Shown piece by piece: positions 1 to 5,689 of a stretch of DNA of 7,752 bases (position 1 is the stretch's first letter; each line of letters begins with the position of its first letter). Made by a program: the position numbers and the translations under genes. The notes under the pieces were generated by a model that had not been told where the DNA came from, ran no database searches, and was given only the letters and a program-made list of their open reading frames with translations. Location of the stretch: contig JASHYW010000663.1 of NCBI GenBank assembly GCA_030042885.1, forward strand, positions 1 through 7,752. The letters are read 5' to 3'. Source of the stretch: Streptosporangiaceae bacterium (GTDB lineage: Bacteria; Actinomycetota; Actinomycetes; Streptosporangiales; Streptosporangiaceae).

Positions 1-1
1 G

Positions 2-313
2 CTGGCCGCGGAGATCTACACCCGGTCGCTGCCGGACGCCGCCGGCGATGGCCCGGAGGAGATGTTCGGGGACCGGTCGCTGCGGGTGGAGACCACGTTC
101 GACGGCGCGGGTGTCATCTGCGGTGACCTGACGCCAGAGTGCGCGGCCGTGGTGACCGCGGTGCTGGAGTCGCTGTCGGCGCCGATGGGGGCGGAGGACA
201 CCCGGACCCGGGAGCAGCGCTACCACGACGGCCCGCAAGAAGCGATACGCCGTCTGGGATTTTGCATCGTGATCTTCCTAACACCGACCCTCACCAGGCG
301 AACGACCTGGTGA
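2..313 (+). pseudogene. DUF222 / 13E12-repeat family protein fragment (5' end outside window, 3' end lost)
   Basis: The reading frame is open from base 2 to a TGA at 311-313. Its first ~85 residues fit the DUF222 domain of the actinobacterial 13E12-repeat proteins, which usually continue into a C-terminal HNH nuclease domain. Recognisable landmarks are the acidic linker before FGDR, the TTFDGAGVICGDLTPECAA segment, and ED-TRTREQRYHDGPQEAIRRL. In the family the last segment leads into an 'AAGLLP'-like continuation. Here the match stops after the Leu codon at 254-256 and the frame runs ~18 unrelated residues to the stop. The HNH motif is absent, so the protein is truncated and probably non-functional. 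The stop lies inside a perfect 9-bp inverted repeat (290-314), so the break may be a recombination or insertion scar. Family assignment is from remembered family features, not a search. Confidence 0.75.
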
Positions 314-314
314 G
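290..314. repeat. Perfect 9-bp inverted repeat at the DUF222 truncation
   Basis: CTCACCAGG (290-298) is followed, after a 7-base loop, by its exact complement CCTGGTGAG (306-314). The chance stop codon of the truncated DUF222 frame is in the right arm. The stretch GACCTGGT is repeated ten bases later (304-311 and 314-321). It could act as a terminator on the plus strand (T/C-rich sequence follows, but no clean T-run), or be the end of a lost mobile element. Confidence 0.5.
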
Positions 315-983
315 ACCTGGTTGTCTCTTCCCAGCGCGCTCTTCGCACCGGCCAGGCACGACCGCTCAAGACCGGGGCGTTCCGCCCTGTTTCCCGTATG
401 GTCAGCGGACGCAGTACCTCAATCTTTCGTGCAACACGCGTTGGGGTAGTCCAGACCATACGCGGCCACTGGCGGGCCGCTGCGACCCGGTGGCCACGCA
501 CAGTCACGGACGTCCGTCCGTCCGCTCGCGCGCGCCTGCGCGCGTAGGGCGGTCCACGCGGACATCCGGACGAGACGGACGGTCACATGCCGTCGCCAAG
601 GACGGGGGCGATGCCAGACAGCCCCACTGGCCGATGGCCGCCCCGCCATCGTGGCGATGAGCGCCGAGGAACGCGACGCCATCCGCCAGGCCGGCGGCGC
701 TCCCGGACACGGCAAGGACTACCGGAACGGATCGAAGACCCTGCGACCGGACTGTGCTTCGAGAGCGATGTTCACAGCGCAGATTGCCCAGTTCGGCGGG
801 CGATGGGGTTAGCGGCCGGTGCCCATCGTGAACACCTGGCCACCTTGGTGCGATACCTGTCAGTACGGCTGCCTGCCAGGGCTAAGCGTGCGGCAGTGTC
901 ACGAGGCTAAGGAGTCGCAGGAGAATAACTCGTCGGATTCCCGCACCCGCATAGCTGCACCACGCGCCACTGCTGTCACAGCG
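315..983. other. Gene-poor stretch, no convincing coding region
   Basis: No frame here resembles a known family; the longer open frames on either strand are Arg/Pro/Ser-rich, as expected of chance frames in GC-rich DNA. One short frame, ATG 657 to TAG 812 (51 aa), has a more natural composition (MSAEERDAIRQAGG, then KTLRPD and FTAQIAQFGG) but lacks a good ribosome binding site and I do not recognise it. It may be a decayed remnant. Structure seen: a perfect C/G hairpin at 529-544 within GGAC-rich flanks (505-582) and a 7-bp inverted repeat at 632-651. Confidence 0.5.
529..544. repeat. CGCGCG hairpin within GGAC/GTCC repeats
   Basis: CGCGCG (529-534), loop CCTG, CGCGCG (539-544) forms a 6-bp all-GC hairpin. 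The left flank has three tandem GTCC units (512-523). The right flank has three CGGAC copies (559-563, 567-571, 576-580), so the flanks can also pair imperfectly across the hairpin. No neighbouring gene explains it. Confidence 0.4.
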
Positions 984-1041
984 CACGTGATCGTGGATCG
1001 CTGCTACCCGCCCGCGGGAGGTAACGATCCACGATGATGTG
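984..1041. repeat. 17-bp imperfect inverted repeat, possible terminator or element end
   Basis: The arms at 984-1000 and 1025-1041 are complementary at 15 of 17 positions, including an uninterrupted core ATCGTGGATCG / CGATCCACGAT (990-1000 / 1025-1035). The 24-base loop contains the palindrome CCCGCGGG (1011-1018). It lies ~70 bases beyond the stop of the minus-strand antitoxin gene and could end that operon. No T-run follows on either strand. Confidence 0.45.
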
Positions 1042-1103
1042 ATCTTGAGCATGAGCGGGCGGAAACGGCTCGCCGCGATCCCACATCGGCGGGTTAATAA
1101 TCT

Positions 1104-1123
1104 GCGACCCCTAAGCAGGTCGC
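1104..1123 (-). terminator. Weak hairpin overlapping the antitoxin stop codon
   Basis: GCGACC (1104-1109) and GGTCGC (1118-1123) form a 6-bp stem with an 8-base loop that contains the antitoxin's TAG stop. On the minus strand it is followed by the AT-rich run AGATTATTAA. This is a modest candidate for ending the toxin-antitoxin transcript. Confidence 0.3.
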
Positions 1124-1500
1124 TGTTCGGGCTGGGCGGTGTCGTGGAGGCGCCCGAGGTCTAGCTCGATCTTGTGGCCATGGACGGTTACCACGATGCT
1201 GGCAGCATCAGCGCCGGTGGCGGTCAGGTAGTCGTAAAGAGTGGACAGCAGCATGTCTCCGCGGTTTTCCAGCCGGGATATCGCGCCCTGGCCGACCCCG
1301 AGCTTGCGGGCGACCTCCACCTGGGTCATCTGTGCCGCTTTGCGGATCATCGCCAGGTTCATGGCGTAGATCCGGTCCATCTCCTCGGCCTCGGCGTGAG
1401 CCTGTGCCACGTCGGCGGAGATCTGCGGGTCTGACAGCAGCCGGTCCAGCTGCTCGTTACCGCGCTCGAAGGCGGGCGGCGGCGGGGTGTTCTCACTCAT
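1111..1500 (-). CDS. XRE-family HTH antitoxin (HigA-like)
   Basis: This 129-aa protein has a helix-turn-helix domain of the Cro/C1 (XRE) type at about residues 48-93 (MIRKAAQMTQVEVARKLG, then VGQGAISRLENR). The proline-rich, then acidic helical N-terminus (residues 1-45) may include toxin-contacting parts. The C-terminal strand VTVHGHKIELDL is common in antitoxins of this group. In HigBA-type pairs such a protein neutralises the toxin by direct binding and represses its own operon; that role is inferred here. The ATG lies 2 bases after the toxin's TAG and is preceded by a strong GAGGAG ribosome binding site (1506-1511, 5-base spacing) embedded in the end of the toxin gene, so the two are co-transcribed and probably translationally coupled. 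No truncation or missing HTH element is seen. A solitary regulator is unlikely given the neighbour. Confidence 0.9.
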   Translation of the reverse strand: MSENTPPPPAFERGNEQLDRLLSDPQISADVAQAHAEAEEMDRIYAMNLAMIRKAAQMTQVEVARKLGVGQGAISRLENRGDMLLSTLYDYLTATGADAASIVVTVHGHKIELDLGRLHDTAQPEQRPA

Positions 1501-1502
1501 GG

Positions 1503-1904
1503 CTACTCCTCATACGATGTCTCGCGCTTCCACTGGTCGATCATCGGATCGGCGCGTGCGGCGACGCCGTCATAGAACACGTCACCGAGCTGTGCCTTGT
1601 CGGCGGCGAACAACGCGACGACCACCGTCCCGGCCTTCGGCGGGAACCAGCAGATCAGCCGGACAGCCACCCCGGGGTGGTAGGCGTGCGAGACGCGCCA
1701 CAGCTGGTAGCGGCGCGACTGGCGGACGTGCTGGAGGGTCGCTGTCTCGGTCTCCTCGGTGGGCGGTTCGGTCAGGTTCCGGAGCTGGTCCAAGGCGCGG
1801 GCGGCGAACGTCAGGATCGTGCGGGCGCGCTGGTCGCCTGAGCGCGCTTCGGCTTCCAGCCTGTCCAGCCATCGCCCGAACTCCGTCGGCCAGTCGATGT
1901 CCAC
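1503..1904 (-). CDS. RelE/HigB-superfamily toxin (first gene of HigBA-like pair)
   Basis: A 133-aa protein from GTG 1904. The N-terminus VDIDWPTEFGRWLD is followed by a helical region (about residues 14-55). A compact beta core follows: TLQHVRQSRRYQLWRVSH, then VAVRLICWFPP and VVVALFAADKA. The C-terminus is helical (ADPMIDQWKRE). This is the layout of the HigB/RelE/ParE-like toxins, most of which are ribosome-dependent mRNA interferases; that activity is inferred, and conserved Arg/Lys/Tyr in the core are candidate catalytic residues. The frame can be extended to a TTG at 1940 (145 aa). That TTG has only a weak ribosome binding site and is itself the -35-like hexamer of a promoter whose predicted start point falls on GTG 1904, so I prefer the shorter, leaderless form. 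The toxin-before-antitoxin order is typical of higBA, whereas relBE/parDE operons usually start with the antitoxin. Confidence 0.85.
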   Translation of the reverse strand: MDIDWPTEFGRWLDRLEAEARSGDQRARTILTFAARALDQLRNLTEPPTEETETATLQHVRQSRRYQLWRVSHAYHPGVAVRLICWFPPKAGTVVVALFAADKAQLGDVFYDGVAARADPMIDQWKRETSYEE

Positions 1905-1940
1905 CCAGTGAATATTACATCCAAGCCATATGTCTTGCAA
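1902..1940 (-). promoter_or_regulatory. Candidate leaderless promoter of the toxin-antitoxin operon
   Basis: On the minus strand TTGCAA (1940-1935) and TAATAT (1917-1912) are separated by exactly 17 bases. They match the TTGACA and TATAAT consensus at 4 of 6 positions each, and TAATAT fits the looser actinobacterial TANNNT. The expected transcription start, 7-8 bases after the -10 box, is the G of GTG 1904, and no ribosome binding site precedes that codon. Together this indicates leaderless translation of the toxin, while the antitoxin keeps a strong ribosome binding site. Confidence 0.6.
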
Positions 1941-1950
1941 GTCATGTCAC

Positions 1951-1971
1951 CGCCAGGAGCCGGTCCTGGCG
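1951..1971. promoter_or_regulatory. Perfect 8-bp inverted repeat upstream of the toxin promoter (possible operator)
   Basis: CGCCAGGA (1951-1958), five bases, TCCTGGCG (1964-1971). The dyad begins ten bases upstream of the -35-like hexamer. XRE antitoxins bind such dyads, so it is a candidate operator for autoregulation. It does not overlap the promoter, which is less usual, and a hairpin terminator for unknown upstream transcription is the alternative. Confidence 0.4.
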
Positions 1972-2184
1972 ATGCCGGAGCGAAAGGGGTTATGCAGTCG
2001 ATGGAGTCTCGACGTCTCGGGATTCCGCTTCCGGCGTGGATATGCCCAGGAATGATCTGTCGCGTGTAATGAAAACCGCGGCGGGCGGACGAGCAGAGAA
2101 CACGCAGAACGCCGTGAGTGTGTGCCCCGCCGAGATCGAGCGCGGATTACACAAAGTGACCAGGAGCAACGGGCCACCTGTTTC

Positions 2185-2251
2185 ATATCGAGTGATATAC
2201 GGGTGATCATCTCCGTATAACGGACCGAAAATATGAGCGAGGTCACCCGTA
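2185..2251. repeat. Cluster of three overlapping dyads in AT-rich DNA
   Basis: ATATC/GATAT (2185-2189 / 2194-2198), ATACGG/CCGTAT (2197-2202 / 2213-2218, around the palindrome TGATCA at 2204-2209), and TACGGGTGA/TCACCCGTA (2198-2206 / 2243-2251, nine perfect pairs). The section is clearly richer in AT than its surroundings. The arms share bases, so only alternative structures or protein-binding half-sites are possible. No gene start is adjacent on either strand that would make it an obvious operator. Confidence 0.45.
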
Positions 2252-2342
2252 ATCTAAAGATCTCTAATGGTGGGGGTTACAGAAGGGTGTGAGGTCCAGG
2301 CCGGTGCTTGCCAGGGAGCCGAGGCGGTGTCCCCGGCACCAA

Positions 2343-2383
2343 CGTGCCCACCCGGCGATCCTGCTACCAGCCGGGCGGGCACG
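2343..2383 (-). terminator. 14-bp hairpin terminator of the sigma operon
   Basis: The arms 2343-2356 (CGTGCCCACCCGGC) and 2370-2383 (GCCGGGCGGGCACG) pair at 13 of 14 positions, with one A-C mismatch and a 13-base loop. The hairpin begins 13 bases after the TGA of the CU044_5270-family gene. There is no T-run, as is usual for actinobacterial terminators of this kind. Position and stem strength make it the natural end of the minus-strand transcript. Confidence 0.65.
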
Positions 2384-2396
2384 CGTCACGGGCAGG

Positions 2397-3437
2397 TCAG
2401 CCCGGCATCGGGCGGAGCCCGGTCCAGCATTGCCCCTCGTGCCCGACGACCATGGGCCCGGTGGCAGGCGGCGCAGTAGCGACGAACCTGCTCCCGGTTA
2501 CTGCGGTTGCCGACGTCGACATCGGGCCCTGCAGCTGCGTGGCGGAGATTCCGATGCTGCGGTAGCTGTGCGGGCTGAAGATGAGCTCCAACCGGTATGT
2601 GCCATGTGTGTCCTGTGAATCCGCGGGTATCGTGCGCGCGACGGCGATGCCGGGCTGCCCTGCGGCGGTGGTGACGTTCCTGATCACTGTCACGCCAGGA
2701 ATCTCCGCGGCAGCAGTGAACAGCGCCGCGCCAAAGCGGGGCGGGAGCACAGGCACGTCGGTCATGATGGAGTAGATCGCTGCCCACTCCAGCTCGGCAC
2801 GGCTCACCGTAGCACCGGTGCCCTGGCAGGACCCGGACTGCTCACGATAAAGGTAGTCAAGCAAGGCGCTGGGCGCCGTGGGCAGTTTCTCCAGGCCGGC
2901 ATAGGTAAAGGTGTAGAAACCCGGCTGGAACCGGATCGTGCAGACCGCACCCGGCATTCCCGGGCACGAGGTCTCACTCAGCGTCGTCGGCTGCGTCCCG
3001 GTGACAGACACCCATTCCTTGCCACGCACTATGTCCGGCCGGTGTGCGCTTTGGCCCGTGCCGGTCTCCGAAAGGGTGGCGACCTGTGCGTAAATGAACT
3101 GACTGGTTCCGGGCACGGGCGTGCTCAGCGCGGCCAGAGCGGCACGATGCAGTACGACAGCCGCGTCGAACTGCACCGGCCTGGATGCCGAGCCCGCGCC
3201 GTCGGCCCCCGACGTGATGATAAGAGCCGCGGTCGCGACGGCCGCCGCCAACACGGCCGCGCCCCCTGCCAGCAAGGGATAGGGCAACCCGAATCTGCGC
3301 CGCTGGCGGCCCTGGGCGTGCGACAGCGGCGCGGCGTCGAACCCGGCCACCACTCTGGCCCGGACCGCGGCGAGCCGCTGCGGCCCCGGCGGCGCTTCTT
3401 CGGCGCAGAAGTCCCGCAGGATCTCCAATTCGTTCAC
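2397..3437 (-). CDS. CU044_5270 family protein, single-pass membrane partner of the ECF sigma factor
   Basis: 346 aa from GTG 3437. A short cytoplasmic N-terminus begins NELEILRDFCAE and contains PGPQRLAAVRARVVAGF, both typical of this actinobacterial family. A basic QGRQRRR stretch precedes one transmembrane segment at about residues 54-75 (LLAGGAAVLAAAVATAALII), and a ~270-residue domain should lie outside the membrane. That domain has several Cys residues (TSCPGMPGAVC, SGSCQG, GQCW) that could form disulfides. Family members are regularly encoded just downstream of ECF sigma genes. A role as sensor or anti-sigma-like partner is inferred, not established, and the HxxxCxxC zinc anti-sigma motif is absent. 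A GTG at 3446 overlaps the sigma stop (GTGA) and would add three residues. I prefer 3437 because AGGGAG (3451-3446) is 8 bases from it and the family N-terminus then starts at residue 1. Confidence 0.85.
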   Translation of the reverse strand: MNELEILRDFCAEEAPPGPQRLAAVRARVVAGFDAAPLSHAQGRQRRRFGLPYPLLAGGAAVLAAAVATAALIITSGADGAGSASRPVQFDAAVVLHRAALAALSTPVPGTSQFIYAQVATLSETGTGQSAHRPDIVRGKEWVSVTGTQPTTLSETSCPGMPGAVCTIRFQPGFYTFTYAGLEKLPTAPSALLDYLYREQSGSCQGTGATVSRAELEWAAIYSIMTDVPVLPPRFGAALFTAAAEIPGVTVIRNVTTAAGQPGIAVARTIPADSQDTHGTYRLELIFSPHSYRSIGISATQLQGPMSTSATAVTGSRFVATAPPATGPMVVGHEGQCWTGLRPMPG

Positions 3438-3442
3438 GTTCG

Positions 3443-4057
3443 TCACTCCCTTAAGTCATCGATCGGGTTCGCCCCGCCGAGCCCGGCGCGTAGCCTGCGC
3501 CGAGCACGGGCCAGCCGCGACGCGACCGTGCCGCTCGGCACACCCAGGGCCTCAGCCGTATCCTCGACACTGAGCCCGCTGGCAACGAGCAGCAGCACGT
3601 CGCGCTGCGGGCCGGGCAGCTCCGCCATGACGCGGGCCAGCCCGCCCCGGACCGCCTGGGCCGCCACACGCCGGGTGACCTGGTCCGCGATGGGCTCGGC
3701 AGGCGGATCCGCGGCGGCTCGCGCGATCGCGCGCAGCAACCGGACCTCGTCTCTGCGGTGACGCCGGATCAAGTTAGTGGCGATGCCGTACAGCCACGGG
3801 CGCGCGTCGGCGTGCGTGAGGTCGTACTCGCCGCGCCGCTGGAATGCGACGAGAAAGACCTCCGCCACCACGTCATCGGCTCGGTCGCGGCCCAGCCGGC
3901 GCGCCACGTAGCTATAGATGGCCGGGGCGTGCCGGTCGAATATGGCGGCGAACCGCTCCGGCGTGCGCAGCGAGCGGCTGATCAACGCCGCGTCGTCCCC
4001 GCCACACGGCACAGCCCCGGCGGCCACGCCCACCGGGTGGATTCTCGCCTCGCCCAT
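3443..4057 (-). CDS. ECF-type RNA polymerase sigma factor
   Basis: 204 aa. Sigma region 2 spans about residues 36-103: FAAIFDRHAPAIYSYVARRL, the DDVVAEVFLVAF core-binding helix, then ARPWLYGIATNLIRRHRR, which includes the -10 recognition part. After a linker, region 4 spans about 136-193: LPGPQRDVLLL, GLSVEDTAEALGV and the recognition helix PSGTVASRLARARRRLRAGL, which reads the -35 element. There is no region 1.1 or 3, as expected for ECF sigmas, and the length is normal. ATG 4057 is supported by GGGAGG four bases upstream. It is the first gene of a two-gene operon with the CU044_5270-family protein. ECF sigmas often drive their own promoter, but no GGAAC-type -35 motif is visible upstream, where the sequence merges with IS66 transposase debris on the other strand. 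The regulon cannot be inferred. Confidence 0.93.
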   Translation of the reverse strand: MGEARIHPVGVAAGAVPCGGDDAALISRSLRTPERFAAIFDRHAPAIYSYVARRLGRDRADDVVAEVFLVAFQRRGEYDLTHADARPWLYGIATNLIRRHRRDEVRLLRAIARAAADPPAEPIADQVTRRVAAQAVRGGLARVMAELPGPQRDVLLLVASGLSVEDTAEALGVPSGTVASRLARARRRLRAGLGGANPIDDLRE

Positions 4058-4210
4058 TGCGCCTCCCGGCCCGTGCCGCTGCTCATCTGGCTATTGCCCG
4101 GCGCGGCAGATCCATGTCCCTGGGACGCTGTGACCACGGTCGCCACTGCGGATGAGAGTACTGAAGCCTGGGTGCCGCCGCCGAGGGGTGATGGCGGCGC
4201 GACCGCTGAG

Positions 4211-4663
4211 GGACAGGCCGCCGAGGCGCTGACCGCCATGCAGGACCTGGTGCGCGAGGCGACCGGCCAGGGGAGTCAAGCCGTGGATGAGGCCGCGCTG
4301 GCCGCCCAGGTCCGCCTGTACCGCTCAGCGGTCCTGGCCGGGGCCAGCCAGAGCGCCGCCCGCTCCGGGGCGCTGATGAAAAAGCACCACGCGCTGGCCC
4401 GCCGCCTGCTCGGCCGCCAGCACGACTACCTGCGCTTCACCACGGACTTGCGGGCGCCGCCAGATAACAACGGATCCGAGCGCGACATCGGGATGGCCAA
4501 GCTGCGGCAGAAGGTATCCGGCTGCCTGCGCACGATGACCGGCGCCCGGCAGTTCTGCGCCATCCGCAGCTACCTGTCCACCGCCGCCAAGCACGGCCTG
4601 GGTTTGTTCGAGGCCCTGGTCATGCGCGCCGAAGGCCGCCCGTGGATGCCCGTAACGGCGTGA
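4211..4663 (+). pseudogene. IS66-family transposase, C-terminal remnant
   Basis: The last ~150 codons of an IS66 TnpC-type transposase. Landmarks are KKHHALARRLLGRQHDYLRF, TTDLRAPPDNN, SERDI with the third acidic residue (Glu) of the DDE triad, KLRQKVSGCLRTMTGA, QFCAIRSYLSTAAKHG and the C-terminal EGRPWMP. The first two Asp residues and the N-terminal zinc-finger and linker regions are missing. Homology fades upstream of about 4211, although the frame stays open by chance. Where intact IS66 members usually have Arg after ERDI, this one has Gly. A transposase lacking two of three catalytic acids cannot be active. The remnant lies head-to-head with the ECF sigma gene, only ~150 bases from its ATG, so the event that left it probably altered that gene's upstream region. 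The left boundary is approximate. Confidence 0.88.
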
Positions 4664-4808
4664 TGGCCGGCGATCACCGCGGCCGGTCCCGCGCGGATGC
4701 CAGGTGACCTTCGGCACGCCCGGCCGGGACCTGCAACCCTGCCCGATCAGCGGCCGGCCCGGTTTGAGTGGTGCTGTCCGGGAACCGAGCAGACGATCGG
4801 GGAGCCTG

Positions 4809-5324
4809 ATGGCAGCGCCAGTTCATCCGGGGCAGGCAGCAGCGTTGCGTGGCCGCTGGCTCTGGCTGTTCCCCGCGAGCTACGCCCTGCACATCGCCGA
4901 AGAGGGCCTGGCCGGAGAGCGCTTCTACCGCTGGATCGGCCGGGTAACCGGACGTCAGATCAGCCCCGGCGTTTTCACCGGCGTAAATCTTGCCTACGAG
5001 ACGGCCATGATCGCGGCCGTCCGCCGGGCGCTGGCCCGGGAAGACGCGGCCTGGCTCGTGCCCGCTCTGGGGACCATCACAGCGGTCAACGGGATCGGCC
5101 ACCTGGCGGGCAGCGCGGTCACCCGCAGCTACTCACCCGGTACGGTGTCCGGTGTGGGCGTGTGGGCTCCCCTCGGCCTGTTCGCCGTGCTCCGCAGCCG
5201 GCAGCTCCTGCCTCGCCCGGTCTGGCGGCGGGGAATTATGGCGGGAGGGCTGATCCTCGGGAGCGTCGCCCTGTCCGCATTGCCGCTGAGCCACAAATCC
5301 ACTGAAGCAATGCCGGGAACCTGA
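4809..5324 (+). CDS. HXXEE domain-containing integral membrane protein
   Basis: 171 aa from ATG 4809, chosen because GGGGAG (4799-4804) is four bases upstream; the frame stays open upstream to 4704 but that part is Pro/Arg/Ser-rich. The name-giving motif is His28-x-x-Glu31-Glu32 (YALHIAEE), and a second conserved His sits in VNGIGHLAGS (His98), followed by the family's YSPG turn. Hydrophobic segments at about 17-28, 59-72, 82-104, 114-128 and 142-160 predict a small multi-pass membrane protein. Family function is not established; the His/Glu cluster could bind metal or form an active site (inference). It follows the IS66 remnant after 145 bases and has no close downstream partner, so it is probably a single-gene unit. 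I see no clear promoter. The length is typical for the family. Confidence 0.85.
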   Translation: MAAPVHPGQAAALRGRWLWLFPASYALHIAEEGLAGERFYRWIGRVTGRQISPGVFTGVNLAYETAMIAAVRRALAREDAAWLVPALGTITAVNGIGHLAGSAVTRSYSPGTVSGVGVWAPLGLFAVLRSRQLLPRPVWRRGIMAGGLILGSVALSALPLSHKSTEAMPGT

Positions 5325-5689
5325 CCAGTTACGATCTCGCGTTGATACGTACGGAAGCACGGCTCGGGACCCGTTGCCCCTGGTGAGCGAGGCGGAGGCG
5401 ACGATCGGGTATTGGACTAAAGGCTTCCACCGCCTAAGCGAGGAGATCCGGGCCGCGTTCCCGGTTCAGGGACGCATTATAGGCAAAACTTCAGTTTCCT
5501 GCGTTAGCGGAATCGTCACCGCTCATGCCGCGGACAGGGTGCAAGCCGGACCAATGCGTCCCCGGTCGGCCGAGGTCCCGCGTCTCCGCGGGAGTCTTGT
5601 GGCGCCGCTTCGGCGGCTGCGTCCGCTGATGCCGCGTATCGTTGCGCTCATCCAGGCGTTACGGCTGCTGGCGGAGGTAAGACTAGGCC
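5325..5689 (+). other. Gap between the HXXEE and SET genes
   Basis: 365 bases without a recognisable gene. A plus-strand frame open from TTG 5374 begins with a fairly natural sequence (IGYWTKGFHRLSEEIRAAFP) but soon becomes Arg-rich and runs out of frame through the SET gene, so at most a decayed fragment is present. A UUCG-loop hairpin is at 5604-5617 (GCCGC-TTCG-GCGGC), without a T-run. The ribosome-binding-like GGAGG of the SET gene is at 5673-5677. Confidence 0.45.

Larger units (their letters stand above)
1941..2342. other. Gene-free gap between the sigma operon and the toxin operon
   Basis: About 400 bases without a plausible gene; the open frames on both strands are Arg/Ser-rich chance frames. 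It holds the 1951-1971 dyad near the toxin promoter, an AT-richer section (about 2140-2280) with overlapping dyads at 2185-2251, and GC-rich sequence leading to the terminator hairpin at 2343-2383. Confidence 0.6.

Noticed and set aside
139..660. 173-aa plus-strand open frame
   Set aside because: Arg/Pro/Gly-rich, begins in another frame inside the DUF222 remnant, no family resemblance; a chance frame in GC-rich DNA.
1487..2206. 239-aa plus-strand open frame across the toxin gene
   Set aside because: Arg/Ser-rich shadow of the minus-strand toxin gene, which has a clear family match.
1947..2246. 99-aa minus-strand frame in the gap between operons
   Set aside because: Composition dominated by Arg and Ser, no ribosome binding site or recognisable domain, crosses the dyad cluster.
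3042..3761. 239-aa plus-strand open frame opposite the sigma operon
   Set aside because: Shadow of the sigma and CU044_5270-family genes; Arg/Ser-rich without a domain.
3758..4210. Upstream part of the long open frame that ends in the IS66 remnant
   Set aside because: Before about 4211 it runs antisense to the sigma gene and loses all resemblance to IS66; only the last ~150 codons are real transposase sequence.
4704..4808. N-terminal extension of the HXXEE protein
   Set aside because: Pro/Arg/Ser-rich, not part of the family, and ATG 4809 has a good ribosome binding site.
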